From NCBI GenBank assembly GCA_963789215.1, contig CAWBJY010000004.1:482123-546122 (forward strand): a stretch of DNA of 64,000 nucleotides, written 5' to 3'. The DNA is from Phormidesmis sp963789215 (lineage in GTDB: Bacteria > Cyanobacteriota > Cyanobacteriia > Phormidesmidales > Phormidesmidaceae). The position numbers and the translations under genes were made by a program. Below the pieces are notes generated by a model, which saw only the letters and a program-made list of their open reading frames with translations, was not told where the DNA came from and did no database searches. Below, piece after piece: positions 1-9,018 of the stretch; position 1 is the first letter of the stretch; every line of letters starts with the position of its first letter.

Positions 1-1
1 C

Positions 2-1684
2 GCGCTGCAGGATCTGGCTGCGGGGCGGTCGATTGTGGTGGTAGACGATGAGAATCGCGAGAATGAGGGTGACGTGATTTGCGCAGCCCAGTTTGCGACG
101 CCAGATGCGATTAATTTTATGGCGGTTGAGGCGAGGGGGCTGATTTGTCTAGCGATGATGGGCGATCGCCTAGACGAACTGGATTTGCCTTTGATGGTGA
201 CGGCCAGCCCGTTTGAGGATGAGAATGAGCAGACGGCTTTTACCGTGAGCACCGATGCGGCGGCAAGCTGGGGCGTAACAACGGGGATCTCTGCTGAGGA
301 TCGGGCAAAAACGATTCAGGTGGCGATTAATGCAAAGGCAAAGCCGCAAGATTTGCGTCGGCCTGGGCATATTTTTCCGCTGCGAGCAAAGGCTGGTGGG
401 GTGTTAGAGCGAGCGGGCCACACCGAGGCTGGAGTCGATCTAGCTCGGTTAGCCGGACTCTATCCAGCGGGGGTAATCTGCGAGATTTCTAACCCTGATG
501 GCTCGATGGCGCGGATGCCGGATTTGGTGACTTATGCCAAGGTGCATGGGCTGAAGTTTATTAGCATTGCTGATTTGATTCGCTATCGACTGAAGCACGA
601 GCGGTTTGTGCAGCGAGAGGCGATCGCGGATATGCCAACTAAGTTCGGCGAATTTAAGATATATGCCTATCGCAATCAGCTAGATGGTTCTGAGCATGTA
701 GCGCTCGTAAAAGGAGATCTTGAGACCTTCAAAGACGAACCGATTATGGTGCGGATGCATTCTGAATGTTTGACGGGCGATGCGTTGGGATCGCTGCGCT
801 GCGACTGTCGAATGCAGCTTCAAGCTACGCTGAAAATGATTGAGAATGCAGGTAAAGGCGTGGTGGTGTATCTGCGCCAGGAGGGCCGGGGGATCGGCTT
901 GGTCAATAAGCTAAAGGCGTATTCTTTGCAGGATATGGGCTTGGATACGGTGGAGGCGAATGAGCGACTAGGTTTGCCGGTCGACCAGCGAAACTATGGC
1001 ATGGGCGCTCAGATTTTGACGGACTTGGGCGTGGGTCAATTTCGGCTGATTACGAACAATCCCAGAAAGATTGCTGGACTCAAGGGCTATGGCTTGGAGA
1101 TGGTTGATCGGGTGCCGCTGCTGATTGAAGCGACGAGCCATAACGCCGATTATTTGGCGACTAAAGCGCAGAAGCTAGGCCATATGCTGCTGCAAACTTA
1201 TTTGGTGACGGTGGCAATTCATTGGGTGCTCGAAACGCCTAATGGCGATACGGTAGAGGCTCGCTACGAGCGGCTAGAACGGCTGCGCGAACTAACGCAC
1301 AAGCATGGTTTGCTATTGCAAGAAGAAGCTCGCTCAGTGGCAGTAGCGGTATTTGGCCAGATGTCGCTGATTGCGAATTTGGGCCTCGACCAGCCGGATG
1401 TGGCGGATGCGCACTGGTACAAGGACTGTGCCCATCCTTACGTAGAGGCGATCGCGGCCTTACTGGATGAACTCACCGCCTGGAAGGACGTCGATCGGCT
1501 GGAGTTTTTGGTTTCTTCCGGCGGCGATCCGTTTACGCAGCTAAAAGTCCGGCTAGATCGCCAGGTGTTTCCGCTGTCTGCTGGCAGTCAGCAGGGAGTT
1601 ACGCCCAAGCAGATTTGTCAGGAGCTGGAAACACAGCGAATTTATGTGTTTTCGCGGCACGAGGGCGAAGTGAGCAACGGGTGA
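2..1684 (+). CDS. ribBA: Bifunctional 3,4-dihydroxy-2-butanone-4-phosphate synthase / GTP cyclohydrolase II (5' end outside window)
   Basis: This enzyme makes the two precursors of riboflavin, from ribulose 5-phosphate and from GTP. The reading frame is open at the left edge, so the true start lies upstream. The synthase half shows the acidic DDENRENEGD motif and the GHTEAGVDLARLAGL active-site stretch. The cyclohydrolase half shows the zinc cysteines in CLTGDALGSLRCDC and the RQEGRGIGL motif. About 185 residues follow the cyclohydrolase domain; such a C-terminal extension is usual in cyanobacterial RibBA. The gene converges on the protease gene across a strong hairpin. Family call is firm; only the N-terminus is missing. 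Confidence 0.95.
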   Translation, partial: ALQDLAAGRSIVVVDDENRENEGDVICAAQFATPDAINFMAVEARGLICLAMMGDRLDELDLPLMVTASPFEDENEQTAFTVSTDAAASWGVTTGISAEDRAKTIQVAINAKAKPQDLRRPGHIFPLRAKAGGVLERAGHTEAGVDLARLAGLYPAGVICEISNPDGSMARMPDLVTYAKVHGLKFISIADLIRYRLKHERFVQREAIADMPTKFGEFKIYAYRNQLDGSEHVALVKGDLETFKDEPIMVRMHSECLTGDALGSLRCDCRMQLQATLKMIENAGKGVVVYLRQEGRGIGLVNKLKAYSLQDMGLDTVEANERLGLPVDQRNYGMGAQILTDLGVGQFRLITNNPRKIAGLKGYGLEMVDRVPLLIEATSHNADYLATKAQKLGHMLLQTYLVTVAIHWVLETPNGDTVEARYERLERLRELTHKHGLLLQEEARSVAVAVFGQMSLIANLGLDQPDVADAHWYKDCAHPYVEAIAALLDELTAWKDVDRLEFLVSSGGDPFTQLKVRLDRQVFPLSAGSQQGVTPKQICQELETQRIYVFSRHEGEVSNG

Positions 1685-1694
1685 TGCGTAATAA

Positions 1695-1734
1695 AAACGC
1701 CGTCTGCTAGCTTTTAGAGCGGCAGACGGCGTTT
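1695..1734 (-). terminator. Intrinsic terminator between convergent genes
   Basis: A perfect 13-bp inverted repeat (1695-1707 and 1722-1734, core CGCCGTCTGC) has a 14-nt loop. Read on the minus strand it is followed by a run of T, so it best serves the protease gene that ends at 1761. It may also stop ribBA readthrough, though the + strand side lacks a T-tract. Confidence 0.75.
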
Positions 1735-1760
1735 GGGTAGCGGATGGTATTAATTAGGAT

Positions 1761-3128
1761 CTACGGGTCTAGGCGACCGAGTTGGCTTGGGTTTTGTGGC
1801 AGAGCGCTTGGCGACGCGACGGTGGTGCCTGCGCTTTGTCTGCGGGCAACTACCTCTGGCTGCATGGCCTCGACAGCGCTGACGAACTGGGGATCGGCGC
1901 CGGTGCCGCGAATTGCAGGATTGGCATTAAGGCTTCGAATTTGCTGTTCAGTGAGCGTGACGTGAATGTCGGGCGTGATACCTCGGGTGCTGATGTCGGT
2001 GCCGTCAGGCGTGTAGTAGTGGGCCACCGTAACCGCAAGGCCGGAGCCGTCGGAAAGGCCGTGGAGGCTTTGTACTAGGGCTTTGCCAAAAGTCGGATTA
2101 CCCACGATCACGGCGCGGTCGTTATCGCCGAGTGCGCCGGTGACAATCTCGCTAGAGCTAGCCGATTGACCGTTGACTAAAACAGCTAGGGGTAAATCTG
2201 TAATGGCCGTGCGATTGGCGGAGATGTCATCGCTTTTACCGTCGCGATCTACGGTGCGAACGATGCTGCCTCTCGGTAGCCACATGCGGCTGATGTCGAT
2301 ACTGGCTTGCAGCAGGCCCCCAGGGTTGTTGCGTAGATCTAGAACGAAGGCTTCGGCCCCCTGCTCGGAAAGATCGGCGATGGCGGCGCTCATTTGCTCG
2401 GCGGCGTGAGCGCTAAACTCGTCCAATCGAATGTAGCCAACAGCAGTTTCGTTTTGCTGCTGAAGTTCGGCGGTTACGGTAGGAACCGAGACCACCGCAC
2501 GGGTGAGGGTGAGGGTCGCTTCGCTGCTGTCTGCTCGGCGAACGGTGAGTGAGACTTGGCTGCCGCTTTCGCCCCGGATGAGCTGCGAGGCAGTTTCGAG
2601 GTTAAGATTTCGACTAGAGCGACCGTCGAGCGTCAAAATAACGTCGCCAACGTTTACCCCGGCTGCTTGGGCTGGGGAATTTGCCAGGACGCTTGTGACG
2701 ACGAGCCCTTGGGCTTGTTCTTCGAAGCGAATGCCGACGCCCGAGACTTCTCCAGAAGTTTGCTCGGTGAGAGCAGCATATTGAGCTGGGTTAAGAAAGC
2801 GAGTGTAGGGATCTTCTAGGCGACGCAGCATTTTGCGCAGTTCGCTGTAGGCAGCATCGCGGGAGGTATATTCGCCACTGAGGAGCGTTTGGCGAACGCC
2901 TAGCCAATCGACTCGGTTAAAGTCTGCGTCTACATACTCTTTGTAGACTAACTGCCAGGCTTCGTCGAGCACCATTTTAGGGCTGTCTTGAAAGCTGCCT
3001 TGGGGATTAGCGGTGGCAGGCTTTGCAGTGGAGCCGACAAGTCCTGTGGCGATCGCCGGTATAACTAGGGCCGCTGCGCCCACAGAGTAGTGTTTCAAGA
3101 GGCCGATTAAGCGGGCGGTGTTTTTCAT
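1761..3128 (-). CDS. S41 carboxyl-terminal processing protease (Ctp/Prc family)
   Basis: The 455-residue protein begins with a signal peptide (positive start, hydrophobic stretch, cleavage near ATANP at about residue 40), so it should act in the thylakoid lumen or periplasm. A PDZ domain lies near residues 130-215 (GVGIRFE, GVNVGDVILTLDG). The S41 core follows with the catalytic Ser in SASSSE and the Lys in FGKALVQ, the Ser-Lys dyad of the family. Cyanobacteria carry several paralogues (CtpA, CtpB, CtpC); CtpA matures the D1 protein of photosystem II. I cannot assign the paralogue from sequence alone. The C-terminal 60 residues look disordered. Confidence 0.9.
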   Translation of the reverse strand: MKNTARLIGLLKHYSVGAAALVIPAIATGLVGSTAKPATANPQGSFQDSPKMVLDEAWQLVYKEYVDADFNRVDWLGVRQTLLSGEYTSRDAAYSELRKMLRRLEDPYTRFLNPAQYAALTEQTSGEVSGVGIRFEEQAQGLVVTSVLANSPAQAAGVNVGDVILTLDGRSSRNLNLETASQLIRGESGSQVSLTVRRADSSEATLTLTRAVVSVPTVTAELQQQNETAVGYIRLDEFSAHAAEQMSAAIADLSEQGAEAFVLDLRNNPGGLLQASIDISRMWLPRGSIVRTVDRDGKSDDISANRTAITDLPLAVLVNGQSASSSEIVTGALGDNDRAVIVGNPTFGKALVQSLHGLSDGSGLAVTVAHYYTPDGTDISTRGITPDIHVTLTEQQIRSLNANPAIRGTGADPQFVSAVEAMQPEVVARRQSAGTTVASPSALPQNPSQLGRLDP

Positions 3129-3579
3129 GTAAGACGGGGACGGCGAATAATCAGAGACGTCGGAAAGCTGTTGAGGCTCTTACGGAAGCTGTAAATAATT
3201 AAGCCTGAAAGGAGCGCTTGTGTCTGCATATTACCCATTCAAAAGGTCTTCTAATGAGACGTTTTGATGAATCTATAGAGCGTAGCAATGAAAGTTTAAG
3301 GAGCTGCCGAAGTAACGGGACATTCCTATATAAAGATAAGGTGATGTATTTAAGTTAATCAATTATTTTGAAGTCGTAAATAGGTATTTGCTGCGGGTCT
3401 AGCTGGCTGCAAGTATCCTTTGTGACCGCTAGTAACTTTATAGTAGTTCTCTAAGGTAGTGCTGAAACTGACAAAGGGACAGCTTTGCGACTGCTCTACA
3501 GTGTATTTCTACGGGCTATGTTTCTACGGGCTATGTCTTCGACAAATTGTGCCCTTGCGAGTTCTTACAGCGTCTATAT
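3129..3579. other. Intergenic region between divergent genes, with a 15-bp tandem repeat
   Basis: About 450 bases separate the protease (minus) from the creatininase-family gene (plus) and should hold both promoters. The middle is AT-rich, but I cannot assign a promoter with confidence. At 3506-3535 the sequence TTTCTACGGGCTATG occurs twice in perfect tandem, shortly before the creatininase-family start. I see no small gene or structured RNA. Confidence 0.5.
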
Positions 3580-4422
3580 ATGCATAGTTACATTCCTGCC
3601 GAACGATTTTTTCCTTATCTTTCTTGGCCACATGTGGCTGCGCTTCCCGATAAAGCCAACACGCTGATTGTTCAACCTGTGGGTGCGATAGAGCAGCATG
3701 GGCCGCATTTACCTCTTATTGTAGATGCGGCTATTTCTACGGCGGTGGTGGGCCAAGCCCTACATTTATTGGACGCGGCGGTGCCTGCCTATGCGCTGCC
3801 GCCTCTGTACTATGGCAAGTCGAATGAGCATGAGGGTTTTCCGGGTACTATTTCGCTGTCGGCCAAGACGCTAAGATCTGTGCTCATAGAGATGGCACAG
3901 AGCCTTTACCGGGCGGGCTTTCGTAAGCTGGTGCTGGTAAATGGACATGGCGGACAGCCTCAGGTGCTAGAGCTAGTAGCCCGAGATTTGCGCCATCAGT
4001 TTGCTGATTTGCTGGTGTTCCCAATGTTTGTGTGGGGAGCGCCGCATGATGTGGAGTCGATTGTGGGGGCAGATGAATATGAGCAGGGCATCCATGCGGG
4101 GGACGTGGAGACGAGTGTGATGCTAGCGCTGATGCCGGAGCAGGTGGAGATGGCTATGGCGGTGCGGGAGCTGCCGGTGCTATTTGCGCCCGATAGCTTG
4201 CTAAGTTTGGAGGGGCAGCTGCCTGTATCCTGGACGATGGATGATTTGAGCGAGAGTGGTGCGGTGGGAGATGCGACGGTGGCTAGCGCTGAGAAAGGAT
4301 CGCGAATTTTGGCGTCGGTGGCGGCGGGCTGGGCCAGGGTATTTGAGGAGATTTATCGCTTTGAGGGATTTGCGCTGAGTCAAAAGCGTAGAGAACCTGA
4401 AGGTACTGAGCCAGGTCTGTAG
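3580..4422 (+). CDS. Creatininase-family amidohydrolase
   Basis: The 280-residue protein shows the metal-binding pattern of the creatininase/MftE family: GAIEQHGPHLPLIVDA (Glu, His and Asp ligands) near residue 35, NGHGG near residue 120, and a late Glu in HAGDVETSVML. Family members hydrolyse cyclic amides or related C-N bonds; the substrate here is unknown, and creatinine is unlikely in a cyanobacterium. I chose ATG 3580 because the protein then begins MHSYIPAERFFPYLSW, the usual N-terminus of the cyanobacterial group; a TTG 33 bases upstream is in frame. The gene stands alone on its strand. Confidence 0.85.
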   Translation: MHSYIPAERFFPYLSWPHVAALPDKANTLIVQPVGAIEQHGPHLPLIVDAAISTAVVGQALHLLDAAVPAYALPPLYYGKSNEHEGFPGTISLSAKTLRSVLIEMAQSLYRAGFRKLVLVNGHGGQPQVLELVARDLRHQFADLLVFPMFVWGAPHDVESIVGADEYEQGIHAGDVETSVMLALMPEQVEMAMAVRELPVLFAPDSLLSLEGQLPVSWTMDDLSESGAVGDATVASAEKGSRILASVAAGWARVFEEIYRFEGFALSQKRREPEGTEPGL

Positions 4423-4562
4423 CAGATTTGTAGTGATAGGCGGACTTAGTGACTCGCTCAGATAGATCTTTGTAAGGCGCTGCCGGACGTTCTCTAGGCT
4501 GAGATGAGGGTTTGTAGATAGCTGGTTTTAACTGTTTAGAAGTAAAGCATTTGGCGGAAAAA

Positions 4563-5372
4563 ATGGAGAATAAGTTAGAAGATCAAGGGGCTGAGCGTTC
4601 GGTAGACCATTCGATGTCTAAAATCTCGGAGGCGTCAACTTCTGCGCCGGAACCGGAGGTGCCAACGAGCGAATCGTCAGCCGGGCTAAAAACGTTGGCA
4701 ATTGATATTGGCGGCAGTGGTGTGAAGGCGCTGTTGCTAAATGCGGTTGGCGAACCTTTGGGCGATCGCGCGCGAATTAAAACGCCTCAGCCTGCAACGG
4801 CTACAGCCGTGATGACAGTGATTGAGAAGTTAACGAGCCAGCAGACGGGATTTGACCGGGTGTCGGTTGGCTTTCCAGGGGTGGTGCGTCAAGGCGTGGT
4901 GCTCACGGCAGTGAATTTGCACTCGGATTGGGTCGGCTGCGATTTGGCTAAAGCAATCTCTGCGATGACGGGTAAGCCGGTGCGGGTTGCTAACGATGCG
5001 GATATTCAAGGGATGGGCGCGATCGCTGGTGAGGGTGTAGAGCTAGTTGCCACACTGGGAACGGGATTTGGAGGAGCGCTGTTTGTGAATGGTCAGCTGG
5101 TGCCCAATTTAGAGCTGGGTCATTCGCGTTTTCGTAAGGGCGAGACGTTTGAGGAGCAGCTAGGGCGAGCGGCGCTGAAGAAAGTGGGCGATCGCGTTTG
5201 GAATAATCGGCTGTTGAAGGCGATCGCGCTGCTCTCTCGGGTGTACAACTACGACCGACTGTATTTAGGTGGTGGCGAAGTGTCGCATATTGAAGTAGAT
5301 CTCCCGGAAAACGTGACGGTGGTGCCGAATGTGCTGGGTCTTATTGGTGGGATTAAGCTCTGGGAGCGGTAG
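4563..5372 (+). CDS. ROK-family kinase, polyphosphate-glucokinase-like
   Basis: The protein is about 269 residues. After about 45 low-complexity residues it shows the ROK/actin-fold phosphate motif AIDIGGSGVKALLL, then VSVGFPGVV, NDADIQGMGA with the likely catalytic Asp, and LGTGFGGALFVNGQLVPNLELGH. The last motif resembles polyphosphate glucokinases, which phosphorylate glucose with polyphosphate or ATP. The zinc-binding CXCGXXGC signature of many ROK members is absent, as in the polyphosphate-dependent group. I prefer ATG 4563; an in-frame TTG lies at 4551. The donor and sugar are inferred from motif resemblance only. Confidence 0.8.
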   Translation: MENKLEDQGAERSVDHSMSKISEASTSAPEPEVPTSESSAGLKTLAIDIGGSGVKALLLNAVGEPLGDRARIKTPQPATATAVMTVIEKLTSQQTGFDRVSVGFPGVVRQGVVLTAVNLHSDWVGCDLAKAISAMTGKPVRVANDADIQGMGAIAGEGVELVATLGTGFGGALFVNGQLVPNLELGHSRFRKGETFEEQLGRAALKKVGDRVWNNRLLKAIALLSRVYNYDRLYLGGGEVSHIEVDLPENVTVVPNVLGLIGGIKLWER

Positions 5373-5419
5373 TCGCGATGGGGCTTTTTCTCGATAGATG
5401 GCTCAGTTCTTTAGATAGC

Positions 5420-6016
5420 TCAGTTCTTTGAACTGTTGGACAAAAATAAACCGCTTTCGGTGCAGATGCCGCTAAGGGGAATATCCCAGTCTGCTTTTGG
5501 AATTTGGGGCAGGCGAGCGTATTCGAAGACGATGCCAATGGCGGTTTTGTTGGCCCAGGTGGGATCGGCTAACATGCGGTCGTAGAAGCCGCCGCCATAG
5601 CCTAGCCGGTGGCCGCTGATGTCGCAGGCTAGACAAGGAATGAGAATGAGATCGGTTTTGTAAGGTTCTACGGCGGGCGAGGCGGGATCGGGTTCGGTGA
5701 TGCCGTAGGTGCCGGTGTGAAAGCTCCAGGGCGAGGACGGAAACCAGCGGTGCCACTTGAGGGCTTTGCCTTCGCAGCGGGGAAATCCCCAAACTCGGCG
5801 CTGCTGGAAGAGCGGACTGAGATCGGGTTCGCCGCGAAAACTGTGATAGGCCAGCGTGAGGCGCGACTGGGCGAAGGGCTGCCAATTTTGTAAGTGCTGG
5901 CAGATACTGTCTGATTTTGCCTGACGGATGCGGGCAGGAATGGCCTGCCTGGCTTTGAGAAGTTTGCGGCGCAGGGCTTCTTTTTGTTCTTGGAGACTAG
6001 ATGGGGGCGAGGTCAT
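5420..6016 (-). CDS. 5-formyltetrahydrofolate cyclo-ligase
   Basis: The enzyme converts 5-formyl-THF to 5,10-methenyl-THF with ATP and so returns a stored folate to one-carbon metabolism. The 198-residue protein has the N-terminal RRKLLKARQAIPARIR helix, AYHSFRGEPDLSPL, DLILIPCLACD, and the diagnostic LGYGGGFYDR near residue 150. ATG 6016 is taken as the start; a GTG at 6031 is in frame. It lies 30 bases downstream of panC-cmk on the same strand and is probably co-transcribed. A 17-bp tandem duplication (from 5401) crosses its stop codon. Confidence 0.92.
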   Translation of the reverse strand: MTSPPSSLQEQKEALRRKLLKARQAIPARIRQAKSDSICQHLQNWQPFAQSRLTLAYHSFRGEPDLSPLFQQRRVWGFPRCEGKALKWHRWFPSSPWSFHTGTYGITEPDPASPAVEPYKTDLILIPCLACDISGHRLGYGGGFYDRMLADPTWANKTAIGIVFEYARLPQIPKADWDIPLSGICTESGLFLSNSSKN

Positions 6017-6046
6017 GCTGTCGGGGCGCACAGAAATGGGGATAGG

Positions 6047-7681
6047 CTAGCGGGCGATCTGGTGGTAGAGGGTGGAAATTTTGTCGATGACTTGGCTAGC
6101 TGTGAGATGGTCGGTGTTGATTTCGATGGCGTCGGGGGCTTTTTGCAGAGGGGAGACGGCTCTTGTGCTGTCTTTGCGATCGCGCTCTGAGATGGATTTA
6201 GCGAGCTCGTCTAACGTAGGCAAATCGGCCGTAGGCAAGTCAGTTTCTAAGCCTTGATCTGCGGCTTCTAGATCGCGATAGCGGCGGGCGGCTCTTTCCT
6301 GGACTGAGGCGGTGAGGTAGATTTTAAGCTCTGCGTTGGGAAAAACATGGGTGCCGATGTCTCGACCGTCGGCTACAACGCCGCCTGATGCTGCGCCATA
6401 GGCTTGCTGCTGAGCGACTAAATGCTCTCGAACGGCAGCTTGCGCGGCGACAGTAGATACTTGCTGGGTAACGGTTTCTGTTCGAATAGCCTGGGTGACA
6501 TTCTGCCCGTTGACCTGCACGGTTGGGGGTAGCGGCGTATCGCCGATCGGGTTGGCAATGAGCTTAATATCGCAGTCTGCAAGCTGCTGCTCTACTTGGA
6601 CGGCGTCTGTAGGATCGATTCCCTGCTCTAAAACAAACCAGGTGAGGGCGCGATACATAGCTCCCGTGTCTAGATAGAGGAGTCCTAGATTGTGTGCAAC
6701 CTGGCGGGCGACGGTGGATTTTCCGGCCCCAGCAGGGCCATCGATTGCGATGATGGGCCAGCGCGTTGTTGATGTTGGTTCGGAACTGGTCGTGGAGGCT
6801 TTCAGCACAACGTTGTCGATGAGCCGGGTTTGGGTTTTGTCGGCGGTTTCTGAGTTGGTGATGTTTGCGGCGATCGCCATCATTCCTTGCTGGTTTACGG
6901 TTTGCAAAGGTTTTAGTGTATCAGGATGAACTAATGCTAGATAGTCTACTGTGACGGCGGGCTCTGCGCTGAGAACATCCGCGGCGGTTTGGAGTAGAGC
7001 TGTAGCCGACCGTTCTCCTTGAGCGAAGGCGGCTTGAGCGGCTTGCAGACTGCGGGAGAGAACGGCTGCTTTTTGGCGCGACTGCTTGGATAAGTAGCGA
7101 TTGCGAGAGCTAAGGGCAAGGCCGTCGGCTTCGCGGACGATGGGACAGACGATGATTTGTCCGGGCAGGTGCAGATCTTTGACAATGCGTTTGAGAATGG
7201 CCGCTTGCTGAGCGTCTTTTTGGCCGAAGAAGGCGTGGGTGGGGCGGACGGTGTTGAGAAGCTTGGTGACGACGGTGGCGACGCCCTGAAAGTGGGTGGG
7301 ACGCGATCGCCCACAAAGCACATCCGTCATACTCTTGGGCGGCAAGACCTGGGTGAACGCAGATGGGTCTGGTTTGGCTGTGCCATAGAGTTCTACGGCA
7401 GATGGCATAAAGAGCGCATCGACGTTTGCTTTTTGGCAGAGATCTTGATCTGCCTGCTGCGGCCTGGGATATTGATCGAAATCTTCGTGGGGGGCGAACT
7501 GAAGTGGATTGACGAAGATGCTGACAACGACGGTGCTAGTGGTTTGGCGAGCTTGGGTAATGAGGCTGAGATGCCCTGCGTGAAGTGCACCCATCGTAGG
7601 CACTAACCCAATGGTTTCATCAGCCTTCGAACGCTGACGCAGATAATGCTGCAGCTCAACAGCGGTATTGAATAGCTGCAC
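6047..7681 (-). CDS. panC-cmk: Bifunctional pantoate--beta-alanine ligase / cytidylate kinase
   Basis: This 544-residue fusion is typical of cyanobacteria. The N-terminal half (about residues 1-280) makes pantothenate from pantoate and beta-alanine and shows GLVPTMGALHAGHLSLI, SIFVNPLQFAPHEDF, and GQKDAQQ. The C-terminal half (from about residue 308) is CMP kinase with the P-loop AIDGPAGAGKSTVAR, YLDTGAMYRALTW, and DGRDIGTHVFP. A variable 30-residue linker joins them. Translation starts at GTG 7681 behind a GGAG. The 5-formyl-THF cyclo-ligase gene follows closely. Confidence 0.95.
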   Translation of the reverse strand: MQLFNTAVELQHYLRQRSKADETIGLVPTMGALHAGHLSLITQARQTTSTVVVSIFVNPLQFAPHEDFDQYPRPQQADQDLCQKANVDALFMPSAVELYGTAKPDPSAFTQVLPPKSMTDVLCGRSRPTHFQGVATVVTKLLNTVRPTHAFFGQKDAQQAAILKRIVKDLHLPGQIIVCPIVREADGLALSSRNRYLSKQSRQKAAVLSRSLQAAQAAFAQGERSATALLQTAADVLSAEPAVTVDYLALVHPDTLKPLQTVNQQGMMAIAANITNSETADKTQTRLIDNVVLKASTTSSEPTSTTRWPIIAIDGPAGAGKSTVARQVAHNLGLLYLDTGAMYRALTWFVLEQGIDPTDAVQVEQQLADCDIKLIANPIGDTPLPPTVQVNGQNVTQAIRTETVTQQVSTVAAQAAVREHLVAQQQAYGAASGGVVADGRDIGTHVFPNAELKIYLTASVQERAARRYRDLEAADQGLETDLPTADLPTLDELAKSISERDRKDSTRAVSPLQKAPDAIEINTDHLTASQVIDKISTLYHQIAR

Positions 7682-7866
7682 GAAGTTCTCCGGTTGTCTC
7701 TGTATTTCTAGATTTCTAGCCTAAATTAAAAGCTGGTTCGTTTGTTGACAAGGCGAGGACGTAACGCTGGGGGTAAGACTCCTCACCCCTGTTCTAAGTA
7801 AAGGCTATATAAATGTACAAAAGCACAGACCCTATAGCCAGTTATAGAAAAGCCAGTCATAGAAAA

Positions 7867-7887
7867 GGCCCTCCGTTTGGAGAGCCC
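7867..7887 (-). terminator. Intrinsic terminator after the RlpA-like gene
   Basis: On the minus strand a GC-rich stem (8 to 9 pairs with one mismatch, loop AAAC) is followed by TTTTCTAT, about 60 bases past the stop codon of the RlpA-like gene. This fits a rho-independent terminator. Confidence 0.65.
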
Positions 7888-7947
7888 GGTTTGATTTCTA
7901 AACTTAGTTGTCTGAGGAGTTAGTCCAAATTATCTAGTACAAAAGAT

Positions 7948-9018
7948 CTAGTACAAGACGTCTAGCTGAACGGTGCCCACGCCTGAGCTGACTAAGCCGA
8001 TTTGCTCGGCAGCGCCTGCTGAAAGATCGATGATGCGATCGCCTGCGTAGGGACCTCGGTCGTTGATGCGGACGGTGACTTGCTGACCGGTGTACAAGTT
8101 GGTGACCAAGACGCGAGTGCCAAAAGGCAGTGTGCGATGGGCAGCCGTAAGCGCGTACTGGTTGAAGACCTCGCCGCTAGCGCTGAGTCTGCCGTTAAAG
8201 CCAGGGCCGTACCAGGAAGCGCCGCCTACGGTGGTAGAGGCGATCGCTAATTTTTGCACTGGAGCCGCCTCAACGACAGGTTCAGGCTCAGGCTCGGGCA
8301 TTCCTTCAATTTCTGAAATTGGCTCTGCGCCGCCTAGGAGGCGTCTTAGCCGATTGGTGACTTGAATGGCATCTGTGGCTGAATCGTGAGTCGTGTCGGC
8401 TAAAATAGTCCGACTATCCAGCGCGATTAGGTCTTCTTCGCCTAGCGTGACGGTGAAGCCTTCGGTTTCTTCAGTCCAGCGAACCGAGATAGCTTCACCC
8501 TCATTGGCTTCGCGTTCGAGTTGCTCGCCTAAAGCCGTGGCTCGAAGGACGGGATCGCTTTGGGCATCGGCGCTGAGGATGTCGCCTGCGGGAGCGGGCT
8601 GGGTCCCTAGTGAGATAGCGGCGTCGCTAGCAGCTAAGGCTACCCCATCGTTGGCGTTAGAGAGTCTATCAACTTCGGTGCCGAGGAAGGTCAAGACGGG
8701 AATGTCTTTGACGTAGAGGGTGGCAGCTTGTCTGCCGTCGATGGCGTGAGGCAAAACGAGAATATCTTCGTTTTGTTCGGCGCTAAGACTTTGAGTCGTT
8801 GACGTATTTTCTGAGCCGTTGGCGGCTAGCGCGTCGATAAGTTGCGTGGGCTTTGCGTTGGAAGCAGCGTCGGCAATGGGCGCTTCTTCTTTTTTAGCTT
8901 CAACAGAGTCAATAGAACTAGCCCCGGTAAGGGTGATGCCAGCGCCAGACAGCAGAAGGGCTGCTGCAAGGCTACTCGCGAACTTGGATTTGTTGGAACC
9001 ATTAAAAAGCACAAACAT
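7948..9018 (-). CDS. RlpA-like septal ring / lytic transglycosylase-fold protein
   Basis: The 356-residue protein has a signal peptide (about residues 1-40, ending near SVEA), a long low-complexity middle, and a C-terminal double-psi beta-barrel from about residue 265: GGASWYGPGFNGRLSASGE, ALTAAHRTLPFGTRVLVTN, and VRINDRGPYAGDRIIDLS. These are the RlpA signatures, including the catalytic-type Asp in NDRGPY. RlpA proteins cleave or bind peptidoglycan stripped of peptides and act at division sites. The region upstream carries a cluster of TGCATA motifs but no riboswitch I recognise. A 14-bp tandem duplication crosses the stop codon. Confidence 0.88.
   Translation of the reverse strand: MFVLFNGSNKSKFASSLAAALLLSGAGITLTGASSIDSVEAKKEEAPIADAASNAKPTQLIDALAANGSENTSTTQSLSAEQNEDILVLPHAIDGRQAATLYVKDIPVLTFLGTEVDRLSNANDGVALAASDAAISLGTQPAPAGDILSADAQSDPVLRATALGEQLEREANEGEAISVRWTEETEGFTVTLGEEDLIALDSRTILADTTHDSATDAIQVTNRLRRLLGGAEPISEIEGMPEPEPEPVVEAAPVQKLAIASTTVGGASWYGPGFNGRLSASGEVFNQYALTAAHRTLPFGTRVLVTNLYTGQQVTVRINDRGPYAGDRIIDLSAGAAEQIGLVSSGVGTVQLDVLY

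Noticed and set aside
7765..7800. A CTCCTCACC stretch resembling the Yfr1 small RNA core
   Set aside because: The match stops before the conserved ACAC, and there is no following terminator hairpin of the Yfr1 type.
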